A stretch of 64,000 bases of DNA. It comes from Sphingosinicella sp041916975. GTDB taxonomy: Bacteria > Pseudomonadota > Alphaproteobacteria > Sphingomonadales > Sphingomonadaceae. The notes under the pieces are model-generated. The model had not been told where the DNA came from. It saw only the letters and a list, made by a program, of their open reading frames with translations, and searched no databases. The translations under genes were made by a program, and so were the position numbers. Within the stretch, counting starts at the first letter, position 1. Each line of letters begins with the position of its first letter. Of the stretch, positions 50,346 through 58,939 are shown in pieces. The stretch is taken from the NCBI RefSeq assembly GCF_041916975.1, contig NZ_JAYRYK010000001.1, forward strand, positions 1,302,001 to 1,366,000, in the 5' to 3' direction.

Positions 50346-52757
50346 CTACTTCGCTGGCTCGAAGGGCCGCGGGTCAGCGAACCTCCTGAGCACGTTTCCG
50401 GTCATTCTGGAAACACTGTTGTTGAAACCATTGTGATTGAGGCTTGCCCGCCAGCCCATCGAACCGACCGAGAAGACCGCTCCACCGTTCGGTGTTTCAT
50501 AGAACACAATGTCGGCCTTGGGGCTTTTCACGTTCAGACGATAGCGCCAATCCACAAGCCCCTCTCCGGAGGCGTCGTAGGGCCATTTGATATTCTCGCT
50601 TGTGGCAACCACGAGGGCGTGGCGAGGCGTGCCTTGCTTGAAGTTCGCCGAATCAACCTCCTCAGCCGCGGCACCGCCAGCATATTTCCCGAAATCACCG
50701 ATAATATCGCCTTCAATGCCCTCGAACATGAAGGCTACGCGTGGATTGCTCGCCGCGGGTAGCTTGCGATAGTAACCGCCGCCCTCCATGGCCATGGGCT
50801 TGGAGTATCTGACACCGACGAGTTCTCTCGGCTCCCGCCCGGCATCCCACCAGTACCCGCTCCGATGCCCATCGAACTCCTGATGTGCCTGAAAGAACGT
50901 TTTGTTTCCATACTCAGGTTTCCTGACCTCGATCACGTCATCGACTTGGCGATGGAAGGACGTAACCCAGTAATAGCCGTTGCCGCCAAGATACATGAAC
51001 CTGCCGCCCTTGTTCTGGTACGCTTCCAGCGCATCCCAGATTTCCGGCGTTACGTATTCCGGATGGTTGCCGGAAATCACGACGTTGTAACCTTCCAGAA
51101 GACCAACGCCCTCCGCCTGCAGCAGATCGTCCGTAATCACGTCATATTCGAAACCTTCATGGTCCAGCCATTCGATGATATCGAGATCGGGATTCAGCGT
51201 TATCGTTGCCGCATCGGGTCGGGTCGTGATGTTCGGATAGCGCCGTGACGCATGCTGGACGAGTGTGCCGTCACTGTGCCGTTCATAAACGCCGCCCGGC
51301 ATTTCCGGTCGGTTTATCAGAAAATCCGCGTTGGCCTTGGCGCCGACAATCACCTTTACAGGATCTTCCTCTCTCATGACCTCCTTGCCGTCCGGCCCCA
51401 TCTCCAGGATGGCGACACGCGCATTGAAGCCCGCCGAGACGTTGCTATAGGCCAGGTATGAAACCGTCGGCAGCAGGAACGCGATTTTCGCCTTCGGCTT
51501 GCCCTTCGAAGGCGCGACGAAGAACGGCACGTAGTCCTCGGAAGCGCCCAGGCGAAGCCGAGCGGCATAGACACCGCTTTTCAGGCCAGAGGGAATCTTG
51601 AAGGAAAAATCGTTCTTCCATTCGAGATCGTAAACGGCATCGTCGTGGAAATACATGGCCCCATACTGTTCGGGGCGCTCTTGCCAGTTGTATGAGGATC
51701 CGTCCCAGTTGGCCCCGGGGATGGCGCGATACGGGAGGTTCACGGCAGTTCCCTGCAAACCGTTCCTTCCAAGATCGTGGACCACCGTCGTCCCCGTCCC
51801 CTTGGCGAAGTCCCAGAAACCGAGAATATCCGCCGCTCCGGCCTCGACGGGAGTTGCCGCCGCAAGCAGTTTGTCGGCCGTATCAGCGTCCAGCGCACCG
51901 CGCGCAATACGCACCGTGTCCAGCTTGCCGTTGAACACGCCTTCGGATTGCTTCAGCGGACCGTTCCCCTGGCCCCCTGATGCCGCAGCGAAGCGGAGGC
52001 TTCCCTGCTGAACCAGAGCGGCCGCAGCGCCTGTCACGCTTTCCGACCTCAGATAGAACCTGTTGCCTGGCGTCGCGCTCACGGGTCGGTAGCGCAGATT
52101 CACGTTATTGTCTGATGCGTTGTAGGCAGCCGACACCTGATACCACTGGCCGATCACCAGCGGCGAGGGCACGGCGACTTTCTGGCTGACCTTCCCATCG
52201 CCGACGTAGAACGCCAGCTTGCCCTCTTCATCTAGGGCGAGCGACCAGCCGCTTTTCGCAACGGCATCCCAGCGGGCGATCAGGTGCTGCACAGCGCCCG
52301 TCCCCCCTTTACCGTCAACGGGCACGAGCGTCGGAAGCACGCTGGCGACAATCGTGAAACTGCCCACCGCATCAAGCACGCCGGCATTAGCTATTTCAAC
52401 GAACGACCCTGTATCAACGGGCTGGTTCCGACCGGCATAGCGCCGCTCGAATGACGCCTTCAACTTGTCGAACTGAAAACGCTTGCCGCGATCAAACTCG
52501 TCTGCGGATTTCAGGCGTATCAAGTCCGCCTTATAGTCGCCGGGAGCGTATGTGCTAACTTTGAAATCGATCGTTTCGCCGGGCCGGACCGTCCACGGCA
52601 ATCCGTAGCCAACAACAGTCTTTTCCGGCTGGTTCAGGTCGACCATACGCGCCTGCACTTCGGCACCGCCCGCGACAATCTGCACACACGCCAGGATTGG
52701 AACAATCATCGACGGACGTACCATGCTCAACAACCGGGAATCCTTCCAAACGGCCAT
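50346..52757 (-). CDS. Secreted N,N-dimethylformamidase large-subunit-like protein
   Basis: This 803-residue protein has an N-terminal signal (MIVPILACVQIVAGGAEVQA). Residues about 110-300 are a LamG/concanavalin-like domain (AGVLDAVGSFTIVASV, then GVFNGKLDTVRIARGALDADTADKLL). The C-terminal half (from 370) matches the DMFase beta-subunit catalytic part: YLAYSN, LLEGYNVVISGNHPEYVTPEIWDALEAYQNKGGRFMYLGGNGYYW. In DMFase the iron ligands are two Tyr and one Glu; Glu in GNHPEY and Tyr in YLAYSN are candidates. No small subunit gene is near. The secreted location is unusual for this family and suggests a bulky substrate. Confidence 0.87.
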   Translation of the reverse strand: MAVWKDSRLLSMVRPSMIVPILACVQIVAGGAEVQARMVDLNQPEKTVVGYGLPWTVRPGETIDFKVSTYAPGDYKADLIRLKSADEFDRGKRFQFDKLKASFERRYAGRNQPVDTGSFVEIANAGVLDAVGSFTIVASVLPTLVPVDGKGGTGAVQHLIARWDAVAKSGWSLALDEEGKLAFYVGDGKVSQKVAVPSPLVIGQWYQVSAAYNASDNNVNLRYRPVSATPGNRFYLRSESVTGAAAALVQQGSLRFAAASGGQGNGPLKQSEGVFNGKLDTVRIARGALDADTADKLLAAATPVEAGAADILGFWDFAKGTGTTVVHDLGRNGLQGTAVNLPYRAIPGANWDGSSYNWQERPEQYGAMYFHDDAVYDLEWKNDFSFKIPSGLKSGVYAARLRLGASEDYVPFFVAPSKGKPKAKIAFLLPTVSYLAYSNVSAGFNARVAILEMGPDGKEVMREEDPVKVIVGAKANADFLINRPEMPGGVYERHSDGTLVQHASRRYPNITTRPDAATITLNPDLDIIEWLDHEGFEYDVITDDLLQAEGVGLLEGYNVVISGNHPEYVTPEIWDALEAYQNKGGRFMYLGGNGYYWVTSFHRQVDDVIEVRKPEYGNKTFFQAHQEFDGHRSGYWWDAGREPRELVGVRYSKPMAMEGGGYYRKLPAASNPRVAFMFEGIEGDIIGDFGKYAGGAAAEEVDSANFKQGTPRHALVVATSENIKWPYDASGEGLVDWRYRLNVKSPKADIVFYETPNGGAVFSVGSMGWRASLNHNGFNNSVSRMTGNVLRRFADPRPFEPAK

Positions 52758-52805
52758 ACATCAACTCCTGAATCTTCAATCGTAGCCCTTTGCCCAGCGC
52801 GATAA

Positions 52806-52825
52806 ATGTATGAACATTCATTCAT
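52806..52825. promoter_or_regulatory. TetR-type operator 3 (between DMFase-like gene and tetR)
   Basis: ATGTATGAAC / ATTCATTCAT. It stands in the 196-bp divergent region, 49 bases before the DMFase-like gene. A plus-strand TATAAT (52825-52830) directly follows, so it can control tetR as well. Confidence 0.82.
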
Positions 52826-52953
52826 ATAATGCAAGCAAAAATATCCCGCACAACTGCGGCTGCCTTGCAAGGCGAGCACATTTTGATACCATTGAACATA
52901 AAATCGTGGCATTCGGCTGCAGATATTCACCAATCGTTTGAAGTGGGGCGACA

Positions 52954-53622
52954 TTGACAACGGCCGCGCAAAAGAGAAGCGTTACGCGCAAAAAAGGAAG
53001 CGGCCCCGAGACTCGCCGCATCATCCTCGAATCCGCAGCCAAAAGCTTCATGGAACGAGGATACGACAATACAAGCATGACTGATATTGCAAAGCTTGTT
53101 AATATTCAGCCATCAGCCTTCTACAATTACTTCAAATCAAAGAACGAAATTCTTTTCACCATCCTTGAGGATATAGGATGGAAAATGATCACGATGTGCA
53201 AGGAGGCCGTCGAAAGTGTCGATTCAAACGACCCGCGACTTCAGCTTGAAGCCTTCATTCGAGCACACATCTCCTATGAAATCCAGCACTGCAAAATTCT
53301 ACCACTGATCGACTTTCACTCATTCCGCGCGACCAACGATCGCTCGGGATTGACGAAGCCGCAAAAGAAGGTCGTGACTGACGCGCAGCGAGAATTGATC
53401 CGCATGATACAGGACATTCTCAAAAGAGGCGAACAGGACGGGTCGTTCGAGTTTGACGATCTGACGACAACGACATTTTCGCTTTTGGCGCCCATAGAGC
53501 ATCTGATCTACTGGTTCGAAAGCGACAAAGGCAGGCTGTCTCAGAGCGATGTCACAGAAAACATCATCAAGTTCCTTATGAAGGCGCTTGACAAAACCTC
53601 CAGAAAGACCCGGAAAAAATAG
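52954..53622 (+). CDS. TetR-family regulator, probable repressor of the catabolic regulon
   Basis: This 222-residue TetR protein has its HTH at about 22-66: ETRRIILESAAKSFMERGYDNTSMTDIAKLVNIQPSAFYNYFKSKNEILFTIL. The ligand domain is 80-215. The start is TTG at 52954 behind a GGGG-rich site; no earlier ATG fits. It is the only regulator gene inside the 33-57 kb cluster, it sits at one of the five operators, and all operators face cluster genes. Repression relieved by the substrate or a CoA intermediate is the simplest model. It is followed by a strong terminator. Confidence 0.9.
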   Translation: MTTAAQKRSVTRKKGSGPETRRIILESAAKSFMERGYDNTSMTDIAKLVNIQPSAFYNYFKSKNEILFTILEDIGWKMITMCKEAVESVDSNDPRLQLEAFIRAHISYEIQHCKILPLIDFHSFRATNDRSGLTKPQKKVVTDAQRELIRMIQDILKRGEQDGSFEFDDLTTTTFSLLAPIEHLIYWFESDKGRLSQSDVTENIIKFLMKALDKTSRKTRKK

Positions 53623-53670
53623 CCGCTTTCCAGTCGGAGAGGCATTTGCCCTTTTGGCATCAAACGCGAA

Positions 53671-53705
53671 GGCGGCGCAGGTATAAAACCTGCGCCGCCG
53701 TTTTT
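53671..53705 (+). terminator. Intrinsic terminator after tetR
   Basis: GGCGGCGCAGGT / ACCTGCGCCGCC, a 12-bp perfect stem around a short loop, followed by GTTTTT. It ends tetR and protects against reading into the opposite TonB receptor gene. Confidence 0.93.
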
Positions 53706-53724
53706 CCCCCGCCCCCCTCTTGTA

Positions 53725-55893
53725 CTAGAAGTTATACTCAAGACTGACGCCATACTTCCGCGGCGTCCCGTATCTTTCATGCCGCGTCCCCATGAGGTCA
53801 AGAACTGCCGGCGCCGTGATATAGCGCTTGTTCGTCAGGTTTTTGGCCCAGAGATAGACACCCCAGCGATTGTCTTCCGAACGGATACCAGTACGGGCAT
53901 TCATCAAAGTATATCCGTCCTTGCGGCGCAGGTTTGCCGAATCCTGAAATTGATCACCGCGATATGTCAGCCCAGTGTGCAGCATGAACTCACCAAGTCC
54001 ACCAATGCCCTGCGTGAATGTGATCCCGGCGCTACCATTCCATTTGGGTGAGTAGGTCAGGCGCTTTCCAGAATAGTCGGTAGCCCCCACCGAATATTCA
54101 TCGAACTTGGCATTTGAATACCCGACGGCAAAGTCAAAAGACAGAGAGTCCACCGGCTTCAGCGCCCCTTCGACCTCAAAACCCTTGATGGTCGACGAGC
54201 CGGCATTCGCGATGATCTCCGTCAGGCAACTCGCATCGCCGCAGTCACGCACCTGCTGATCTGTATACTTCATATAGAACGCAGCCAGATTCAATGCGAG
54301 CCGCTTGTCGAAGTAAAGCCCCTTGAGTCCAACCTCGTAGTTCGTCACATACTCAGGATCGATCAGGGCATCCGTAACGATGAAGTTCACTTCGCCGAGA
54401 TTCCATCCGCCCGCCTTGTAGCCTCTCGAGATCAGACCATAAGCGTTCGCGTTTTCGGCAACCTCGTACTTTGCGGTCACGTTATATGACCAGGCCCCCT
54501 TTTCATATTTTCCGGACACGTTCTGCGCCCTGAAGGGGAAGCCGGGAGGGACGGTCTGAAGAAACGTCATCTCCTTTTCATCGCGAGTATATCGAATGCC
54601 CGCGCCAATCGTCAGCCGATCGGTGACATGATAATCGACTTGACCAAACGCAGCGTAGCTGTCGCTCTTGAGCGCCGTCTCGTGATACAGGCCCGTGCCG
54701 ACCGGGAATATCGGCACATACCCTTCCAATGTGAATATATCGATGGATTCATTGACCTTCTGGTGCATGTAGAAAAGACCGGCAGTGAAATCGATGGTGT
54801 TGCTGCCGGTTGTAGCCAAGCGCAATTCCTGGCTGAACTGATCCTGCTTCTCGTAGTTCAGATCACCGAACAAAGGTTGGTTCGTATAGTCGCGATCAAA
54901 TTCACGCACCGCTTTCGCTTCTCGATATGCGGTAATGGAAGTTAGCGCCAGGCTCGATGCAACGTCGACGGTCACGTGGGCACTTACACCCGTCGCCTCT
55001 ATATCTTCATCCGAGGGCCCATCAATGTTCACCTCGTATGGTTTGGGCGCCATTACGATCGGGCCTGCACCGATCGGTGGCGCGAAGCCGGCGGCCATCC
55101 AATCGAAACCGAAGGCCTCGCTTGGACCATCTTTTCGGTTGATCCTTGTCCAATCCGCAGAGATCAATATGTCCACGCCATCACCGGGAAGGAAATTGAG
55201 CTGCCCCCGCAACCCATGCGCGTCCGGCGTGTTATACGTCTCCCCGTTGTCGATGTTCTTCACATGGCCATCACCGTCCACGAGGAATCCGTCGAACTTG
55301 GCGTTCAGTACACCTGCGATCAGCGGCCCGCCAATACCAACGCGCGTCCGGATATAGTCGTAGTTTCCAAGATCAACCTTGGCGTAACCCTCGAACGTCG
55401 ATGGCGGTCTCTTCGTCACGATCGAAATCGCACCGGAGATCGTATTCTTACCCTGCAGCGTACCCTGCGGCCCCCGCAGAACCTCGATGCGGGAAATGTC
55501 GACGAGATCCTGGCTGACAGCGAGCATTCGTCCCATGTAGACACCGTCCACGCTTAAACCGAAGCCGACGTCTAGACCAGCACTGTCTTCCTGATTGGCT
55601 ATACCGCGGATGGCAATCGTGTTGCTTGAACGGGAGTCTTCTCCATCGATGGAAAAGTTCGCGACCTGATACTGAAGGCCCTCGAGCGTGTTGGCTCCGG
55701 TCAGCTCAATCTGTTCAGCCGACATGGCCGTCATGGACATCGGCACATCGATAATGCGCTCAGTTCTCTTGCGAGCTGAAACAATGATTTCCTCAAATGC
55801 CGCCTCTCCCGTTTCCGCGGCGTAGCCAGCAGGGCCAAATCCGCACACGCCGGCAATTCCCAGCAGAAGCGGAAGTTTTCTGATCTTCTTCAT
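53725..55893 (-). CDS. TonB-dependent outer-membrane receptor
   Basis: This 722-residue receptor imports a substrate across the outer membrane. Signal peptide MKKIRKLPLLLGIAGVCGFGPAGYA; TonB box-like EEIIVSARKRTE just after; plug domain about 45-165 (VPMSMTAMSAEQIELTGANTLEGLQ, then ISRIEVLRGPQGTLQGKNTISGAISIVTKRP); barrel to the C-terminal Phe (YGVSLEYNF). The start at 55893 is preceded by GGGGGGA. Sphingomonad receptors of this kind lie beside catabolic genes for aromatic compounds, glycans and peptides. Operator 4 lies 107 bases upstream. Confidence 0.95.
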   Translation of the reverse strand: MKKIRKLPLLLGIAGVCGFGPAGYAAETGEAAFEEIIVSARKRTERIIDVPMSMTAMSAEQIELTGANTLEGLQYQVANFSIDGEDSRSSNTIAIRGIANQEDSAGLDVGFGLSVDGVYMGRMLAVSQDLVDISRIEVLRGPQGTLQGKNTISGAISIVTKRPPSTFEGYAKVDLGNYDYIRTRVGIGGPLIAGVLNAKFDGFLVDGDGHVKNIDNGETYNTPDAHGLRGQLNFLPGDGVDILISADWTRINRKDGPSEAFGFDWMAAGFAPPIGAGPIVMAPKPYEVNIDGPSDEDIEATGVSAHVTVDVASSLALTSITAYREAKAVREFDRDYTNQPLFGDLNYEKQDQFSQELRLATTGSNTIDFTAGLFYMHQKVNESIDIFTLEGYVPIFPVGTGLYHETALKSDSYAAFGQVDYHVTDRLTIGAGIRYTRDEKEMTFLQTVPPGFPFRAQNVSGKYEKGAWSYNVTAKYEVAENANAYGLISRGYKAGGWNLGEVNFIVTDALIDPEYVTNYEVGLKGLYFDKRLALNLAAFYMKYTDQQVRDCGDASCLTEIIANAGSSTIKGFEVEGALKPVDSLSFDFAVGYSNAKFDEYSVGATDYSGKRLTYSPKWNGSAGITFTQGIGGLGEFMLHTGLTYRGDQFQDSANLRRKDGYTLMNARTGIRSEDNRWGVYLWAKNLTNKRYITAPAVLDLMGTRHERYGTPRKYGVSLEYNF

Positions 55894-55999
55894 TGATTTT
55901 CGTCCCCCCAATTTTTGAATCGGAAGCGCCGTTCGGCGCACAATCCGCTCTTCGAACCTTCATTGTGCTATCATGACGTTTTCCGGGTTGTCAATATTT

Positions 56000-56019
56000 A
56001 TTCATGAACCTTCATTCAT
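56000..56019. promoter_or_regulatory. TetR-type operator 4 (upstream of the TonB receptor)
   Basis: ATTCATGAAC / CTTCATTCAT. A minus-strand TTGACA (55994-55989) is immediately downstream. A second half-site GAACCTTCATT recurs at 55954-55964, which may allow two dimers. Confidence 0.8.
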
Positions 56020-56099
56020 ATATATTTTTTGAAGCCAGTTTCGTTCCCGATGTGCTCTGGCAGGAATCACTTGAAGCATGCATATCGCATTGACATTCT

Positions 56100-56119
56100 A
56101 TGAATGAATGTTCATGTAT
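56100..56119. promoter_or_regulatory. TetR-type operator 5 (upstream of the M55 peptidase)
   Basis: ATGAATGAAT / GTTCATGTAT. It begins five bases after a plus-strand TTGACA (56090-56095), between the -35 box and the AT-rich -10 region, where bound repressor would block RNA polymerase. Confidence 0.82.
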
Positions 56120-56147
56120 ATATATTATTGTTGAAAGGATGCATTGT

Positions 56148-56984
56148 ATGCGTGCCTATATTTCCGCGGATATCGAAGGTGTGGCCGGCATCACGAATTC
56201 CCCTCAGCTCACGCCTGCAGGCTGGGAATTCCAATCCGCACGCAAATGGATGACCGGTGAAGTCATTGCGGCAGCCGAAGCCCTGCATGAGGCAGGCGTC
56301 AGTGAGGTGGTAGTTGCGGATGGACATGGGACGGGTCAGAATATTCTCATCGACGACGTCCCAGACTATATGCGCGTGGTCCGTTCGTGGCCCCGGCCGC
56401 TCCTCCAAATGCAGGGGGTGGAAGACGGCCATTATGAGGCCGTTGTCTTCATAGGCCATCACACAAGCAGCCTCTCGCCAGATGGCCTGCTATCCCACAC
56501 CTATCACGGCGGCTGCTATCGTGACATCCGAATCAACGGCGAAAGCAATTCCGAAACGGGGTTCAACGCCATGCTCGCTGCGCACTACGGGATTAAGACA
56601 ATTTTCTCTTCCGGAGACGAAAGCTACATTGAGCATGTCAAGGCGCTTAACAGCGACATTGAGACATTCGTCACCAAGAAAACATATGGGCTTGCGGCCA
56701 TCAATACACTGAAGCCCGCCGTCGCGCAGAAGCAGATCAAGGAAGGTGTCGCGCGAGCGTTCGCTCGACGGGATGAGATATCCCTGCTCGACCTTCCGGC
56801 AGAGTTCCGTGTCGAGTTGGAATTCAAGAATCGCATACAGGCGGACATGTGGAATTATCTACCGTGGGTGGAACGCACGGGGCCGGCGTCGATAGGCGCC
56901 ACGCTCAAAGACATGGAGCAGGTCATGAAGCTCATATCGTTCGGTATGTTCTACCAGCCGAAGGACAGGCCCCAACTTGCATGA
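56148..56984 (+). CDS. M55-family D-aminopeptidase (DppA-like)
   Basis: This 278-residue zinc peptidase starts MRAYISADIEGVAGITN; the D-x-E and later VADGHGTGQNIL, VFIGHHTSS, SHTYHGGCYRDIRING carry the metal ligands of DppA, a decameric D-amino acid-specific aminopeptidase. No signal peptide, so it is cytoplasmic. AAAGG nine bases before ATG 56148 sets the start; an earlier frame starts inside the operator. It suggests that the substrate contains a D-residue or an unusual amide. Last gene before the right end of the island. Confidence 0.92.
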   Translation: MRAYISADIEGVAGITNSPQLTPAGWEFQSARKWMTGEVIAAAEALHEAGVSEVVVADGHGTGQNILIDDVPDYMRVVRSWPRPLLQMQGVEDGHYEAVVFIGHHTSSLSPDGLLSHTYHGGCYRDIRINGESNSETGFNAMLAAHYGIKTIFSSGDESYIEHVKALNSDIETFVTKKTYGLAAINTLKPAVAQKQIKEGVARAFARRDEISLLDLPAEFRVELEFKNRIQADMWNYLPWVERTGPASIGATLKDMEQVMKLISFGMFYQPKDRPQLA

Positions 56985-57469
56985 GCGCAGCATCGGCACG
57001 CTCGGTTTAGACTTCCCCCGGACTGGCCGGTGTGCACAAGGCGTTCGCGGCACACGAATATGCGGGCGCAAATGCGCGTTTCCCATTTCGGATCACACCG
57101 CGTCAACGCTGCCCGACAGTAGTCGGCGGGGGGATCGTTGTCAGCCGTTTCGTCCTGGCGGTAAGCCGCAGCAATCTTGAGAGGCTTTTCCGCTTTCTCA
57201 GCATGCCGATCGTCTTAAATGTCCTAACGATAACCATTTCGGTCGGTCACCCGTCTTCGATTCCGTAACGGTTTCGATCCACACAAATGCACAGCTGCAC
57301 CGGATGCAACCGCATCCCAACGACACCCTCAATGCCACGCTATATCACGGCGACCTTTACATCTAGTTCGGCGTAAACCCGCTCGACATGGGGCATGATT
57401 GGGGGCACTTATCCTATAAAATTTCATTAACTTACTGTATTTATTATGTATTTATATCATTTCATCTTT
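56985..57469. other. 485-bp non-coding right end of the island
   Basis: No supported gene. Composition changes to AT-rich after 57410. GGGGGCAC occurs at 57401-57408; the same octamer occurs near the integrase at about 13792 and 13814, so it may be an integrase arm-site. The frames at 56977-57268 lack any signature. Confidence 0.5.
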
Positions 57470-57485
57470 CCACCCTCTCCGCCAC
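57470..57485 (+). repeat. attR: copy of the tRNA-Ser 3' end
   Basis: CCACCCTCTCCGCCAC, identical to 13651-13666, in an AT-rich context without the rest of the tRNA. It marks the right end of the island. Confidence 0.88.
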
Positions 57486-57650
57486 AATCTATTTAAAACA
57501 AAGAGACATTTCTGAATTTCTCTTTTTCACCCCAACACCTGCCCCAACGGCGGTGATTCGCCAGGCTTCGCTATGCTTGCGCGCTCAAAACGGCTTTTCG
57601 GATATGCCCCCTTGGGCGTGTGAGAGCATCTGCGCTATCCCTGCCGTGCA

Positions 57651-58733
57651 ATGCCTGACCACAGCCGGCGCATCATCCATATCGATATGGACGCCTTCTT
57701 CGCGTCGGTAGAGCAGCGTGACGATCCGACGCTCCGCGGGCGGCCCGTAGCAGTCGGTTATGCCGGCGCACGTGGCGTCGTCGCCGCCGCCAGCTATGAA
57801 GCGCGAAGGTTCGGCGTCCGATCAGCCATGCCTTCGTCAACGGCGTTGCGAAACTGTCCGGAGCTTCTGTTCGTGAAGCCCCGGTTCGATGTCTACAGGG
57901 CTGTGTCGCAGCAGATTCGAGCCATCTTCTCCGATTATACGCCGCTGATCGAGCCGCTGTCCTTGGATGAGGCCTACCTTGATGTGACAGCCAATCTGCG
58001 CGGCCTTCCGTCAGCGACAGCCACGGCAGCGGAAATCCGTGAGCGCATCCTTGCGGAAACCGGCCTCACCGCATCGGGAGGCATCTCTTACAACAAGTTC
58101 CTCGCCAAGCTGGCATCAGACCAGAACAAGCCCAACGGGCAGTTTGTGATCACGCCGGCACAAGGCGCTCGGTACGTGGAACGCCTTCCGGTCAGCCGCT
58201 TCCACGGCATCGGCCCAAAGACGGCGGCAAAAATGAACGCCGTGGGCATCGCAACGGGCGCCGATCTCAGGGCGCAACCGCTGCAAGCCCTCCAATCCCG
58301 CTTTGGCAAGGCGGGAGCCTGGTATCACGCCATCGCGCGAGGCGAAGACGACCGGCCCGTCAACCCGAACCGTGAACGCAAATCGTCAGGCTCGGAAACC
58401 ACGTTCGACACCGACCTGACCGACCCCGCGACGATCGAGGCCGGGGTGCTGTCGCAAGCGGATGAGGTCTGGGCCTGGTGCGAGAAGACTGGCATGTACG
58501 GCCGCACCGTGACGGTGAAGGTCAAGTATGCTGACTTTCAGATCATCACCCGCAGTCGCACGCTGAGTTCCCCGGCGAGCGATCACGTAATCCTGCACGC
58601 GGTCAGTCTGGATCTCATCCGTTTGGTGCTTCCGCCTGCGAAGGGTATTCGCCTGCTGGGCGTTACCGTGTCGGGCTTTGATCTAGCGCAGCCAGCAACG
58701 GGCGAGGCTGAGCAACTGGCGTTGAAGTTTTGA
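57651..58733 (+). CDS. dinB: DNA polymerase IV
   Basis: DinB is a Y-family translesion polymerase. The 360-residue protein shows IIHIDMDAFFASVEQRDDPTLRGRPVAVG (first catalytic Asp, near residue 8), SYEARRFGVRSAMPS, LSLDEAYLDVT (catalytic Asp-Glu near 104), the helix-hairpin-helix region SRFHGIGPKTAAKMNAVGI and a little-finger domain. It starts 165 bases right of attR, so it is the first chromosomal gene beyond the island. No clear SOS box was recognised. Confidence 0.96.
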   Translation: MPDHSRRIIHIDMDAFFASVEQRDDPTLRGRPVAVGYAGARGVVAAASYEARRFGVRSAMPSSTALRNCPELLFVKPRFDVYRAVSQQIRAIFSDYTPLIEPLSLDEAYLDVTANLRGLPSATATAAEIRERILAETGLTASGGISYNKFLAKLASDQNKPNGQFVITPAQGARYVERLPVSRFHGIGPKTAAKMNAVGIATGADLRAQPLQALQSRFGKAGAWYHAIARGEDDRPVNPNRERKSSGSETTFDTDLTDPATIEAGVLSQADEVWAWCEKTGMYGRTVTVKVKYADFQIITRSRTLSSPASDHVILHAVSLDLIRLVLPPAKGIRLLGVTVSGFDLAQPATGEAEQLALKF

Positions 58734-58939
58734 ACGGCTTTCAGAGATCGGAATCGAGGATAGTGGCGCGAACGGCTTTACGCCAACGCGCCGTATGATC
58801 ACTGGCGCACCTTGACCTTCATTGCTGCGCCGCGACCGGATCGACGCACCCCGTGTGCTCGACGGGTCGATCAACGGGCTCAGAAGCAGCAGACATACCT
58901 AAATCCAAAATGATCACGCTCCGGACCGCACAGGCTTCG

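Noticed and set aside
57530..57550. Short match CCCCAACACCT near 57530 and near 13504 as a second att pair
   Set aside because: Only 11 bases, outside both att sites, and not linked to tRNA sequence; most likely chance.
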